Positions 26,036 through 35,488 of a stretch of DNA of 64,000 nt are shown piece by piece. The notes below the pieces were generated by a model. It was given only the letters and a program-made list of their open reading frames with translations, had not been told where the DNA came from and made no database searches. Numbering within the stretch: the stretch's first letter is position 1; each line of letters begins with the position of its first letter. Origin of the DNA: Sphaerisporangium perillae (lineage in GTDB: Bacteria; Actinomycetota; Actinomycetes; Streptosporangiales; Streptosporangiaceae); NCBI RefSeq assembly GCF_023276435.1, contig NZ_JALLPO010000036.1:1-64000 (forward strand), read 5' to 3'. Position numbers and translations under genes: made by a program.

Positions 26036-26205
26036 GACCCCTCCTGCCCGCCCCAACTCTTCGCAAACCACGCAAAAGGGAATCTTGGTCGGACCAGAAA
26101 GCAAGCGTCTGACCAACACTAAATAACAACAGCGTGATTCTGCGGTTAGCCCTGATTCTCCGGGGAACCTCCCCAACGTGACTTTCGGCGCCACGGAGGG
26201 GTCCG

Positions 26206-26646
26206 GTGGATATTGAGTTCTCGTTGGCCTTGCCAAGGGATGCCATGGGCATCCCGATGGTCCGGCGGGTTCTGGGTGACACCCTTCGCTGCATCGGCGT
26301 CACCGAGGACTGCGTGTCCGACATGCTCCTGGCCACCTCCGAGGCCTGCGCGAACGCCGTGCGGCACGGCGGTCCCGCCAAGCGCTACGCGGTGATGGCC
26401 GCCATCGGCGGGGGCCGGTGCGAGCTTCGCGTCGTCGACGGCGGCCTCGGGCTCGGGGCGATCCCGCGGCAGTATCCCTCCGGGGACACCGAGCACGGGC
26501 GCGGCATCCTGATCATGCAGTCGGTCGTCGACGAGCTCTCCTTCGACATCACCCCCGGCAGCGGCACCACGGTCTGCCTCCGCAAGGAGCTCGACTGGGA
26601 CGAGGAGTTCCTCGCCAACCACGACCGCGAGCTGGCCGCGGTCTGA
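26206..26646 (+). CDS. HATPase_c anti-sigma-factor-type ATP-binding protein
   Basis: 146 residues from GTG 26206 with GGAGGGGTCCG upstream. A stand-alone histidine-kinase-like ATPase domain: the N-box is seen as LLATSEACANAVRHG, the G1 box as VVDGGLGLG, and the G2 as EHGRGILIMQSVVDE followed by GSGTTV. No dimerisation or membrane part. Such proteins (RsbW/SpoIIAB-like) bind sigma factors or anti-anti-sigma factors in actinobacteria. No sigma factor is adjacent. It interrupts the purS-purQL order. Confidence 0.88.
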   Translation: MDIEFSLALPRDAMGIPMVRRVLGDTLRCIGVTEDCVSDMLLATSEACANAVRHGGPAKRYAVMAAIGGGRCELRVVDGGLGLGAIPRQYPSGDTEHGRGILIMQSVVDELSFDITPGSGTTVCLRKELDWDEEFLANHDRELAAV

Positions 26647-26881
26647 TCCCCCTCCCGCTCCCGCCCGGGCTCGCGCGGTTCCCCTCCTTCGCCTGGTCGC
26701 GCGGTTCTCCTTCCCGCCGTGGTCCCATCCCCGCCCGCCTCCGCGCCGTGGTCGCGCTCACGCCCCCTGCCGCGGTCTCGGTCTCGTGTGGGTAACAGGT
26801 AGCCTGGATGTACCCGCCGCAGGCCGCCGTCGATGAGTCAGACGCCGGCGCGGCGCTCGCATGTGGAGGGGTACGAGAGCC

Positions 26882-27565
26882 ATGAGTGCTGCCCGTGTGG
26901 GCGTGGTCACTTTTCCCGGAACTCTTGACGATCAGGACGCGGCACGAGCCGTCAGGCATGCGGGTGGAGAGGCGGTCCCCCTGTGGCACGCCGACCGCGA
27001 CCTGAAGGGCGTCGACGCCGTCTTCCTGCCCGGCGGGTTCTCCTACGGTGACTACCTTCGCTGCGGGGCCATCTCCCGCTTCGCGCCGCTGATGGAGGAG
27101 CTGATCCCGGCGGCGCGCGCCGGGCTGCCCGTGCTCGGCACCTGCAACGGCTTCCAGATCCTCTGCGAGGCCCACCTGCTGCCGGGCGCGCTCACCCGCA
27201 ACGAGGGTCTCCACTACGTCTGCCGCGACCAGCGCATCCTCGTGGAGAACGCCGCGACGGCCTGGACGGGCGACTACACCCCCGGCCAGGAGATCCTGCT
27301 GCCCGTGAAGCACGGCGAGGGCCGTTACGTCGCCGACACGGCGACGATCGGCGCGCTCGAGAGCGGCGGCCAGATCGTCTTCCGTTACCTCGGCGGCAAC
27401 CCGAACGGCTCGATGAACGACATCGCGGGCATCAGCAACGAGGCCGGCAACGTCGTCGGCCTGATGCCCCACCCCGAGCACGCCGTCGAGGAGCTGACCG
27501 GCGCCCCGAGCGTGGACGGCCGCGGCTTCTTCACCTCGATCCTGAAGAGATTCGTGAACCTGTGA
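26882..27565 (+). CDS. purQ: phosphoribosylformylglycinamidine synthase subunit PurQ
   Basis: 227 residues, the glutaminase subunit that supplies ammonia to PurL. Class I amidotransferase motifs: [12 protein letters not shown], nucleophile Cys in [10 protein letters not shown], and the His-Glu pair in MPHPEHAVE near the C-terminus. ATG 26882 ([13 protein letters not shown]) is preceded by GTGGAGGGGTACGAGAGCC; an ATG at 26861 is rejected. The stop overlaps a GTG that could also start PurL, but a better PurL start lies downstream. Confidence 0.95.
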   Translation: MSAARVGVVTFPGTLDDQDAARAVRHAGGEAVPLWHADRDLKGVDAVFLPGGFSYGDYLRCGAISRFAPLMEELIPAARAGLPVLGTCNGFQILCEAHLLPGALTRNEGLHYVCRDQRILVENAATAWTGDYTPGQEILLPVKHGEGRYVADTATIGALESGGQIVFRYLGGNPNGSMNDIAGISNEAGNVVGLMPHPEHAVEELTGAPSVDGRGFFTSILKRFVNL

Positions 27566-27612
27566 CCAAGGCCATGGGCGAAGCCGATGCGAGTAGGGCG
27601 CGAGGAGAACAC

Positions 27613-29868
27613 ATGATCGACTCAGTCACGCGGGCCACCGAGACTCCGGACGAGCCGCAGCCGTACGCCGAGCTCGGCATGAAGGCCGACGAGTACGAGC
27701 GCGTCCGCGCGATCCTCGGGCGGCGGCCGACGTCGTCCGAGCTCGCCATCTACTCGGTCATGTGGAGCGAGCACTGCTCCTACAAGTCCTCCAAGGTGCA
27801 CCTGCGCCAGTTCGGCACCAAGGCCCCCAAGTCCGACGCACTGCTGGTCGGCATGGGGGAGAACGCCGGTGTGGTCGACATCGGCGACGGCTGGGCGGCC
27901 ACCTTCAAGATCGAGTCGCACAACCATCCCTCGTACGTCGAGCCCCACCAGGGCGCGGCCACCGGCGTCGGCGGCATCGTCCGCGACATCATGTCGATGG
28001 GCGCGCGGCCGGTGGCGGTCATGGACGCCCTGCGCTTCGGCGCGCTGGACGCTCCGGACACCAGGCGGGTGCTCCCAGGGGTCGTCGAGGGCATCAGCTC
28101 CTACGGCAACTGCCTCGGCCTGCCCAACATCGGCGGCGAGCTGGCCTTCGACCCGTGCTACATCGGCAACCCGCTGGTGAACGCGCTGTGCGTCGGGCTG
28201 CTGCGCAAGGACCAGATCAAGCTGGCCACCGCGCCCGGCCCGGGGAACAAGGTCGTGCTGTTCGGCGCGCGCACCGGCCCCGACGGCATCGGCGGCGCCT
28301 CGGTGCTCGCCTCGGCGACGTTCGAGGACGAGTCGCACGCCAAGCGCCCGGCCGTCCAGGTCGGCGACCCGTTCATGGAGAAGCTCCTCATCGAGTGCTG
28401 CCTGGAGCTCTTCGAGGCCGACGTGGTGGTCGGCATCCAGGACCTCGGCGCGGCCGGGGTGTCCTGCGCGACGACCGAGCTGGCGGCCAAGGGCACCGGC
28501 GGCATGCGCGTCGACCTCGGCCTCGTCCCGCTCCGCGACCCCTCGCTCCTCCCCGAGGAGATCCTGATGAGCGAGTCGCAGGAGCGCATGATGGCCGTCG
28601 TGACGCCGGAGGACATCGACGCGTTCATGGCGATCTGCGCCAGGTGGGACGTCCCCGCCACGGTGATCGGCGAGGTGACCGACACCGGGCGGCTGGTGAT
28701 GACCTGGAAGGGCGACGTCATCGTCGACATCCCGCCGGGCACCGCGGCCGACGAGGGCCCGGTGTACGAGCGGCCGTTCCACGAGCCCGAGGCCCAGGCC
28801 GCGCTCAACGCCGACGACCCCGTCCGGCTCGCGCGTCCCGACGACCTGCGGGCGACGCTGCTCACGCTGCTCGGGTCGTCGAACCTCGCCTCCAAGGAGT
28901 GGGTCACCTCCCAGTACGACCGTTACGTCCGCGGCAACACCGTGCTCGCCATGCCGGCCGACGCCGGCGTGCTGCGCATCGGCGAGGTGATGCCCGGGGC
29001 GGAGGAGACCGACCGCGGCATCGCGCTGGCCACCGACGGCAACGGCCGCTACGCGCGGCTCGACCCCTACGCCGGGGCGCAGCTCGCGCTGGCCGAGGCG
29101 TACCGCAACGTGGCGGTCACCGGGGCGCGCCCGCTGGCCGTGACCAACTGCCTGAACTTCGGCTCCCCTGAGGACCCCGAGGTGATGTGGCAGTTCGCCG
29201 AGGCCGTGCGCGGCCTCGCGGACGCCTGCAAGACGCTGGGCGTGCCGGTGACCGGCGGCAACGTGTCCTTCTACAACCAGACCGGCTCGACGCCGATCCA
29301 CCCGACCCCGGTCGTGGGCGTGCTCGGCGTCCTGGACGACGTCCGCAAGCGCGTACCTCACGGTTTCACCGCCCCCGACCTGAAGATCGTGCTGCTGGGC
29401 GACACCCGTGACGAGTTCGGCGGCTCCGAGTGGGCGCACGTCGTCCACGGCCACCTCGGCGGCCTTCCCCCGGCGGCCGACCTGGAGGCCGAGCGCTCGC
29501 TGGGCGGCGTCCTGGTCGACGCGGCCGGCCGTGGCCTGATCGAGGGCTCGCACGACGTGTCCGACGGCGGCCTCGCGGTCGCCCTGGCCGAGGCGTGCCT
29601 GGCCCGCGGCGTGGGCGGCACGGTGGAGCTTCCCGGTCCCGATGCGTTCGTCGACCTGTTCAGCGAGTCCACGGCCCGGGTCCTGCTCGCCGTACGGCCC
29701 GAGTCCTACGACGCGCTCGCCGAGCTCTGCGCGCGGCGCGAGGTGCCCTATTACTGCCTCGGCATGACCGGGGGGCCGGCGCTGCGGGTGGAGGGCGTGC
29801 TGGAGGTCCCGGTGGAGGAGCTGCGCGCCGTCCACGAGGGGGCGCTTCCGGCCGTCTTCGGTTCCTGA
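27613..29868 (+). CDS. purL: phosphoribosylformylglycinamidine synthase subunit PurL
   Basis: 751 residues from ATG 27613, chosen for GAGGAGAACAC directly upstream; a GTG at 27562 that overlaps purQ would add 17 residues. The small-type PurL synthetase: [12 protein letters not shown], then [14 protein letters not shown] (ATP/metal site), [16 protein letters not shown] and a second AIR-synthase half from about 440 ([22 protein letters not shown]). Catalyses FGAR + Gln + ATP to FGAM in purine synthesis together with PurS and PurQ. Confidence 0.96.
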   Translation: MIDSVTRATETPDEPQPYAELGMKADEYERVRAILGRRPTSSELAIYSVMWSEHCSYKSSKVHLRQFGTKAPKSDALLVGMGENAGVVDIGDGWAATFKIESHNHPSYVEPHQGAATGVGGIVRDIMSMGARPVAVMDALRFGALDAPDTRRVLPGVVEGISSYGNCLGLPNIGGELAFDPCYIGNPLVNALCVGLLRKDQIKLATAPGPGNKVVLFGARTGPDGIGGASVLASATFEDESHAKRPAVQVGDPFMEKLLIECCLELFEADVVVGIQDLGAAGVSCATTELAAKGTGGMRVDLGLVPLRDPSLLPEEILMSESQERMMAVVTPEDIDAFMAICARWDVPATVIGEVTDTGRLVMTWKGDVIVDIPPGTAADEGPVYERPFHEPEAQAALNADDPVRLARPDDLRATLLTLLGSSNLASKEWVTSQYDRYVRGNTVLAMPADAGVLRIGEVMPGAEETDRGIALATDGNGRYARLDPYAGAQLALAEAYRNVAVTGARPLAVTNCLNFGSPEDPEVMWQFAEAVRGLADACKTLGVPVTGGNVSFYNQTGSTPIHPTPVVGVLGVLDDVRKRVPHGFTAPDLKIVLLGDTRDEFGGSEWAHVVHGHLGGLPPAADLEAERSLGGVLVDAAGRGLIEGSHDVSDGGLAVALAEACLARGVGGTVELPGPDAFVDLFSESTARVLLAVRPESYDALAELCARREVPYYCLGMTGGPALRVEGVLEVPVEELRAVHEGALPAVFGS

Positions 29869-29922
29869 TCGGCCGTTCTGGACCGGCCGGCGTCTCGACC
29901 GGCCGGCTCCGGACGGGGGCAG

Positions 29923-29952
29923 GGCGGTGGACCCCCCACAAGATCCACCGCC
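29923..29952 (+). terminator. hairpin after purL
   Basis: GGCGGTGGA (29923-29931) pairs perfectly with TCCACCGCC (29944-29952), 12-nt loop, 55 bp after the purL stop. No T-run. The rest of the 291-bp gap up to the cyclase gene holds nothing recognised. Confidence 0.5.
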
Positions 29953-30159
29953 TCCATGGCCTGAACCGGCCACCCAATATGGGATTAATAGGGCCAGGCA
30001 CCGCCAAACTAATGGATGTTTCGGGCATTCCAGTACATAGCTGCGGCTCGTTTCGATCTCGATATTCCACCGGCCATCGTCACCGTTCGCCCGCTGCCTA
30101 ACTGGAAGGGATAATCGGCAGGTTCGGGGGGAACTCGACTGGCTGATGCGGAGGCGACC

Positions 30160-32382
30160 GTGCCGTCGAATGATCACACGCGCCCACTACGCAGGCCCGT
30201 TCCGGGGGCGGCTTCCATGCCGGTACCCGGCGGGGCCGCCGGAACGGAGGCGGACCCCGCGGCACGGCCGGCCGCCGGTCCGGGATCCGGCGCCGACCTG
30301 CGATCCGCCACCGCCACCGCCCTCGAACCGGCCGCAGGTGAGGGCACGGGCGAAGGCGGCGGGCTCTCGCCGTACCTGCCTCCGGCGACGCACCCCGTGC
30401 GGGGCATCGTGTGGGCGATCCACATCGCGGTGCCGCTGATCGGCCTCTGGCTGCTCGTCGCCTATCCCAAGCAGCTGAACTTCCGGTGGGAGCACCCGCC
30501 GAGCCACTTCTGGCTGATCGTCGGGGTGGCGGGCGTCAACGTCGTCCTCGGCGTGCTGATCAGCCAGGCCGCCACACGGCACAAGGACGCACGGCTGCTC
30601 CTCGTCTCGCTGGTCTTCCTGAGCAGCGCGGGATTCTTCCTGCTGCACGGCCTGGCCACGCCGACGATCATCCTGGAGCACGGAAGCTACGGCTTCGACA
30701 TCGGCCAGCCGGTCGGGCTGGCCGTCGCGGCGGTGCTGGCCTTCGCCTCCTCGCTGCCCCTCGGTGAACGGGCCGCGGCGGCCGTGCTCGCCCGCGCCGA
30801 CCTGCTGCGGGCCGCTCTCGTGCTCGTCCTGGTGGCGTGGGGGTGGGCCTCCCTGGTGGAGGGCCTCACACCGCTGAGCGACCCGCCCCCGCCCGGCGGG
30901 GCCACCATCGGCGTCTTCTCCTGGATCGGCGCGGCCCTGTACGCCCTGTCCGCGGCGCTGATGTTCCGCATCCACCGCCGCCGCCCCTCGGCGATGATCG
31001 TGAGCCTGGTGACGGCGTACGCCCTGCTCGGCGAGGCCATGGTGGCCGGGTTCTTCCGGCCCAACTGGGTGCTGTCGTGGTGGGAGTGGCACCTGCTGCT
31101 GACGACGGCCTTCGTGTTCGTCGCCTACAGCGCCTACATCCAGTTCCGGCGGGAGGGGTCCAGCCAGGGCCTGTTCGACTCGGTGACGCTCGCCGCGACC
31201 GTCCGCCGCATCCAGGCGCAGTACGACGAGGCGCTGGAGGAGCTGGTCGGCCACCTGCGGCGCATGGGCGAGAGCGGCGCCGCCTCCCGGGCGCCGGTCG
31301 CGCTGCGGCTGGCCGGCAAGTTCCGGCTGAACGAGGGCCAGGCCGCCGTCCTGGACCGGGCGGGCCAGGCCCTCGCCGCCGAGCGCGAGTTGTCCCTGCG
31401 GCTGGGCGCGCTGGTCGAAGTCGGCCGTCAAGCCCGCGTGAGCCTGGGGGAGGACAGGCTGCTCGCCGGGGCGCTCGAACGCGTCCGCGAGGCCTACGGG
31501 GACGTGCGTATCGGCCTGTTGTCGCACGGCGCCATCAGGCTGGGCGACCGCGCGTACGGCCTGGACGAATTCAAGGCCACCGAGACGATCAGCGGTGACG
31601 GGCGGGTGATCCACCCGCTCACCGTCAAGGGAGTGGTCGCCGGGGCGCTGGAGGTGCCCGTGGGCACCACCCGCCAGGACGAGGCGCTGGCCGCCACCCT
31701 GGCGAGCCAGCTGTCGATCGCGCTGGAGAACGCACGGCTGTACCGCGAGCTGGAGACGCTGTTCCGGCAGTACATGTCGCCCGATGTGGCCGCCTCGCTG
31801 CTCGCCGACCCCGACCAGGCGGCGCTGGGCGGCTCCCTGGTAGAGCTGACCGCCCTGTTCGCCGACCTGAAGGGGTTCACCTCGTTCTCCGAGCGGGTGT
31901 CACCGGGCGAGATCGTGGAGATGCTGAACCGCTACCACACCGCGGCGGTGCCGTGCATCCTGCGGCACGGCGGCACGATCGTGCAGTTCGTCGGGGACGC
32001 GCTGCTGGCGCTGTTCAACGCCCCGGCCGCGCAGGAGATGCACGCGACCCAGGCGGCCAGGGCGGCCCTCGCGATGCAGGCCGCGGCCGAGGAGATCGCC
32101 GCCGGCAACCCCGGCTACCCGCGGTTCCGCATCGGCATCAACACCGGCCTGGCCCTGGTGGGCAACATCGGCAGCCCCGAGCTGCGCGGGTTCAACGCGA
32201 TGGGCGACGCCGTGAACGTGGCGTCGCGCCTTGAGTCGATGGCCGAGCCCGGCACGGTCGTCATCGGCGCCACCACCCGCGAGCAGATCGGCGCCGCCGC
32301 GAAGGTGCGGTCGCTGGGCGCGCTCAGCCTCAAGGGCAAGGAGCAGAGCGTGGCGGCGTTCGTGCTCACCGCGCTGGACTGA
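30160..32382 (+). CDS. membrane-bound class III adenylate/guanylate cyclase
   Basis: 740 residues from GTG 30160. A Pro/Ala-rich cytosolic start (1-75), about eight membrane helices (about 85-330), a linker with a GAF-like segment (about 400-520, VEVGRQARVSLGED to SQLSIALENARLYREL) and a class III cyclase domain (about 545-735). Metal-binding Asp residues appear in ALFADLKGFTSF and FVGDALLALFN; the end has GFNAMGDAVNVASRLE. Should make cAMP (or cGMP) at the inner membrane face in response to a membrane or GAF signal. It is followed by a CRP/FNR regulator on the same strand, 108 bp away. Confidence 0.9.
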   Translation: MPSNDHTRPLRRPVPGAASMPVPGGAAGTEADPAARPAAGPGSGADLRSATATALEPAAGEGTGEGGGLSPYLPPATHPVRGIVWAIHIAVPLIGLWLLVAYPKQLNFRWEHPPSHFWLIVGVAGVNVVLGVLISQAATRHKDARLLLVSLVFLSSAGFFLLHGLATPTIILEHGSYGFDIGQPVGLAVAAVLAFASSLPLGERAAAAVLARADLLRAALVLVLVAWGWASLVEGLTPLSDPPPPGGATIGVFSWIGAALYALSAALMFRIHRRRPSAMIVSLVTAYALLGEAMVAGFFRPNWVLSWWEWHLLLTTAFVFVAYSAYIQFRREGSSQGLFDSVTLAATVRRIQAQYDEALEELVGHLRRMGESGAASRAPVALRLAGKFRLNEGQAAVLDRAGQALAAERELSLRLGALVEVGRQARVSLGEDRLLAGALERVREAYGDVRIGLLSHGAIRLGDRAYGLDEFKATETISGDGRVIHPLTVKGVVAGALEVPVGTTRQDEALAATLASQLSIALENARLYRELETLFRQYMSPDVAASLLADPDQAALGGSLVELTALFADLKGFTSFSERVSPGEIVEMLNRYHTAAVPCILRHGGTIVQFVGDALLALFNAPAAQEMHATQAARAALAMQAAAEEIAAGNPGYPRFRIGINTGLALVGNIGSPELRGFNAMGDAVNVASRLESMAEPGTVVIGATTREQIGAAAKVRSLGALSLKGKEQSVAAFVLTALD

Positions 32383-32490
32383 CGCCGGTAAAAGGACGCG
32401 AATCCCCGGCATGTGTACCGGGAGAACGACCGGGCCCAAGGCGCGGCCGGGTGGACATAATCGAGCGTTGCCCCTCAATCTGGAGGAACG

Positions 32491-33165
32491 ATGACGTCTT
32501 CGTCAGCCCCCGAGCCGGGAGAGTTCCTGGCCCTGCTCACGAACGACGAGATCACCGAGCTGTGCGCCAGCGGCCGCAGGAAGCGGTGGGAACGCGGCAC
32601 CACCGTGATGACGGAGGGCGACACCTCCGAGTGGGTGCTCGTGCTGACCTCCGGACGGGTCAAGGTCTCCTCGCACACCGCCGGAGGGACCGAGGTCGTG
32701 CTGGCCATCCGGGGCCCTGGAGCGCTCCTCGGCGAGATGTCGTTCATCAGCGGGGAGCCTCGTTCGGGCACGGTCACCGCGCTGGAGCCCATCGAGGGTG
32801 TCGTGGTCCGCGACTTCTCGGGCTTCCTGCACGACCACGGCCGGGTCGCCGTCCTGCTGCTTCAGCTCGTCGTCGGCAGGCTGCGCGACTCCGACCGCAA
32901 GCGGGTCGAGTACGGCGCGTTCGACACGACCGGCCGGGTGGCCACCCGGCTGGTGGAGCTGGCGGAGCGCTTCGGCGAGCCGACCAACGGCGGGGTCAGG
33001 GTGGCGCTGCCGCTCTCCCAGGACGAGCTGGCCGGGTGGACTGGCGCCTCCCGCGAGGCGGTCAGCAAGGCGCTGCGCTCGCTGCGCGACCGGGGACTGA
33101 TCGAGACGGGCCGGCGTCGCGTGATCATCTACGACCTGGACGGCCTGCGCAAACGGGCCCGCTGA
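32491..33165 (+). CDS. CRP/FNR family transcriptional regulator
   Basis: 224 residues. The cNMP-binding domain (about 10-125) contains GPGALLGEMSFISGEPRSGTV, matching the phosphate-binding cassette with the key Glu and Arg, so cyclic-nucleotide binding is plausible. A long helix (about 120-150) leads to a winged helix-turn-helix (LSQDELAGWTGASREAVSKALRSL). Start ATG 32491 has CTGGAGGAACG upstream. With the cyclase gene before it, it may be its own second-messenger reader. Targets are unknown. Confidence 0.92.
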   Translation: MTSSSAPEPGEFLALLTNDEITELCASGRRKRWERGTTVMTEGDTSEWVLVLTSGRVKVSSHTAGGTEVVLAIRGPGALLGEMSFISGEPRSGTVTALEPIEGVVVRDFSGFLHDHGRVAVLLLQLVVGRLRDSDRKRVEYGAFDTTGRVATRLVELAERFGEPTNGGVRVALPLSQDELAGWTGASREAVSKALRSLRDRGLIETGRRRVIIYDLDGLRKRAR

Positions 33166-33228
33166 CCGGACGGTCTTCCCGGCCGCGCCCCTTAGGCGGA
33201 TCTTCCACCCCGCACCACCGACAAACCG

Positions 33229-33245
33229 GACGTACGGCGTACGTC
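33229..33245. promoter_or_regulatory. TetR-type operator before the first MFS gene
   Basis: GACGTACG-G-CGTACGTC is a perfect 17-bp odd palindrome, ending 11 bp before the ATG of the exporter. Its core nGTACG-N-CGTACn is the same as the sites at 35418-35464 near the tetR gene, suggesting one regulator for both. Confidence 0.65.
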
Positions 33246-33256
33246 AGACTAGGGGC

Positions 33257-34744
33257 ATGGTCGCCCACCCCCTCCAGCAGGCCACGACCCTTCTCCCCGG
33301 AACCCCCGAATACGCGAAGAGGCTGCGCTACGCCTGGCGCGTCTGCTCGGTCACCAGCCTCGGACTCGTCCTCATCGGCGTCAACGCGAGCACCCTCAAC
33401 GTGGCCCTGCCGTCGGTGGTGCGCCATTTCCAGGCCGGCGCGTTCGCCTCCTCCTGGATCCTGCTGTCGTACCTGCTGATCAACACGGCGACGCTCGTAT
33501 TCTTCGGGCGGGTGGCGGACCTGCTGGGGCGGCGCGAGATCTACCTGATCGGGTTCGCGCTCTTCACCGTCTGCTCGCTGCTCGCCGGATTCTCCCCAAA
33601 CGTCGGCCTGCTGATCGCCATGCGGGCGCTGCAGGCGCTCGGCGCGGCGATGATCCTCGCCAACGGCACGGTCATCATCACCGACGCCTTCCCGCCCGAC
33701 CGGCTCAGCCAGGGCATGGGCGTGTACATCGGCACGCTGTCGGTGGCCCAGCTCGCCGGGCCGACCCTGGGCGGCCTGATCGCCGACACCGCCGGCTGGC
33801 AGTGGGTGTTCTGGCTGAACGTCCCGCCCGGGGTGATCGCGCTGATCTGGGGGTGGACGACCCTGCGGAAGGTGCCGGCCGGGCCCCGTACGCCGGTCGA
33901 CGCGGCCGGGAACCTCATCGTCTTCGCCGCGCTGACCGCCGCGCTCATCGCCCTGTCCGAGGCCGGTTCGCGCGGGCTGTCCAGCCCGGTCGTGATCGCC
34001 GGCGGGCTGATCTTCGTGGTCCTGGTCCCGCTGCTCGTCGTGGTCGAGCGGCGCGCGTCCCACCCGGTGCTGGACCTGCGCCTGTTCGGCGAGCGCATGC
34101 TGACCTTCGCCAACCTCGCCTCCTTCTGCACCGCCCTGTCCCGGTCGGCCCTGGTCCTGCTGATCGCGCTGTACTTCCAGGCGGCGCGGGGCATCGACGC
34201 GTTCACCGCGGCGCTGGCCGTACTGCCCGTCCCCATCGGCATGGCGCTCGCCTCGCCCATCGCGGGCACCCTCGGCCGCCGGATCTCGCCCTACGCCCTG
34301 TCCATCGGCGGCTGCGCGCTCAACTTCGCCGGGCTGCTGAGCCTGATGCTCTCGACCGGTACCACCACTCCGTACTGGATCATCGCGATCGGGCTGTTCC
34401 TCGCCGGGTGCGGCAACGGGACCTTCCTCACCGGCAACACGACGCAGGTGATGAGCGCGCTGCCGCCGGGGAGCCTCGGCGTGGTGAACGGCTTCCGGCT
34501 CATGATCATGAATGTCGGCATCGTGCTCAGCGTCGCCACGACCCTCACCGTGCTGAGCAGCGCCGTCTCTCCCGAGCTGCGCGACCTGGTGTACGCCGGC
34601 ACGCTCTCGCGCCTGTCCCCTGTGGCGGTCGAGCAGCTGATGTCCGGGTTCGAGCGGACCTACCTCGTGCTCGCGTCGGTCGCGCTCGCGGGCGTCCTCG
34701 CCGCGGCCTGCGCCCGTCCCCGCCGCCGGCCCTCCCGGCCCTAG
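33257..34744 (+). CDS. MFS drug efflux transporter, DHA2-like (14-helix type)
   Basis: 495 residues with roughly 14 helices. The N-terminal half carries the family motifs GVNASTLNVALPSVVRHF and GRVADLLGRREIYLIGF (motif A), then QALGAAMILANGTVIIT and PTLGGLIADTAGWQWVFWLN (motif C-type). Proton-driven export of toxic organic compounds is expected. ATG 33257 lacks a Shine-Dalgarno and lies right after a CAGACT -10-like box, so a leaderless transcript is possible, with the 33229 palindrome covering the promoter. Ends tail to tail with the tetR gene, overlapping by 3 bp. Confidence 0.92.
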   Translation: MVAHPLQQATTLLPGTPEYAKRLRYAWRVCSVTSLGLVLIGVNASTLNVALPSVVRHFQAGAFASSWILLSYLLINTATLVFFGRVADLLGRREIYLIGFALFTVCSLLAGFSPNVGLLIAMRALQALGAAMILANGTVIITDAFPPDRLSQGMGVYIGTLSVAQLAGPTLGGLIADTAGWQWVFWLNVPPGVIALIWGWTTLRKVPAGPRTPVDAAGNLIVFAALTAALIALSEAGSRGLSSPVVIAGGLIFVVLVPLLVVVERRASHPVLDLRLFGERMLTFANLASFCTALSRSALVLLIALYFQAARGIDAFTAALAVLPVPIGMALASPIAGTLGRRISPYALSIGGCALNFAGLLSLMLSTGTTTPYWIIAIGLFLAGCGNGTFLTGNTTQVMSALPPGSLGVVNGFRLMIMNVGIVLSVATTLTVLSSAVSPELRDLVYAGTLSRLSPVAVEQLMSGFERTYLVLASVALAGVLAAACARPRRRPSRP

Positions 34745-35409
34745 GACGAAGGGCGGGCGGCCAGCGTCTCGATGCCGGCCAGCAGCAGGTCGACGCCGAA
34801 GGTGAAGTACCCCTCGACGTCCGGCGGCTCGGCGAGCGTCGCACCGTACTCGACCATGTGCGGGTAGCGGTCGCGCGGCAGTGACTCCAGCTTGAGCCTG
34901 CGCTGCCGCCGGGCCTCGGCCTCCTCGGCGTCCAACGGGCGGCGCGAGCACGCGGGCCGCCCCTTGACCAGGGCGATCGTGCCGTTGAGCAGGTAGGACG
35001 AGATCTGGAAGCCCTCGCGCAACGTGAACCCCGCCGCGGTCAGCACGTCGAGTGTCGCCTCGGTGGCCCGCTTGAAGCTCTCGAGCTCGTGCTTGTCCTC
35101 CACCTCGGTCAGCAGGTCGGGCACGCACGGGTATTCGCGCATGACCCGCACCAGCGCCTCCACCATCACCCGCAGCCGCCGGTGCCAGAGATCGCCTGGA
35201 GAGACGTCGGCGGTCACGCGGGAGAGCACATGCTCCGCCAGCGCCGACATCAGCTCTTCCTTGTTCTTGAAGTGCCAGTAGAGGGCCATCGGGGTGACGC
35301 CCAGGCTGCCCGCGAGCCGCCGGATCGTCACCGCGCCCACGCCGTCGTCGTTGGCCAGCGTCAGGGCGTGCTCGACGACGGTCTCACGGGTCAGCTTCTC
35401 TTGGGCCAC
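34741..35409 (-). CDS. TetR/AcrR family transcriptional regulator
   Basis: 222 residues from GTG 35409. N-terminal helix-turn-helix (about 20-55: DDGVGAVTIRRLAGSLGVTPMALYWHFKNKEEL); C-terminal ligand-binding helices of the TetR_C (TetR class, tetracycline-repressor-like) type with EGFQISSYLLNGTIALVKG and a C-terminal EGYFTFGVDLLLAG. The start lies next to the palindromes at 35418-35464, so autoregulation and repression of the divergent exporter are likely; the same sequence in front of the other exporter suggests a three-gene regulon. Ligand unknown. Confidence 0.9.
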   Translation of the reverse strand: MAQEKLTRETVVEHALTLANDDGVGAVTIRRLAGSLGVTPMALYWHFKNKEELMSALAEHVLSRVTADVSPGDLWHRRLRVMVEALVRVMREYPCVPDLLTEVEDKHELESFKRATEATLDVLTAAGFTLREGFQISSYLLNGTIALVKGRPACSRRPLDAEEAEARRQRRLKLESLPRDRYPHMVEYGATLAEPPDVEGYFTFGVDLLLAGIETLAARPSS

Positions 35410-35417
35410 TTGACAAC

Positions 35418-35464
35418 TATACGCCGTACAAGGTCTGCTGTACGACGTACATGTACGACGTACA
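35418..35464. promoter_or_regulatory. three TetR-type operators between tetR and the second MFS gene
   Basis: TGTACG-A-CGTACA occurs twice head to tail at 35439-35451 and 35452-35464, each a perfect odd palindrome. TATACG-C-CGTACA at 35418-35430 is a third copy with one mismatch. The site at 33231-33243 has the same core. They fill the 79-bp divergent promoter region. Confidence 0.75.
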
Positions 35465-35488
35465 AGTACATCGTAGAGGAGGACTTTC

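Noticed and set aside
27622-30177. 851-codon open frame antisense to purL
   Set aside because: Low-complexity Arg/Gly/His protein, no family; purL on the plus strand is certain.
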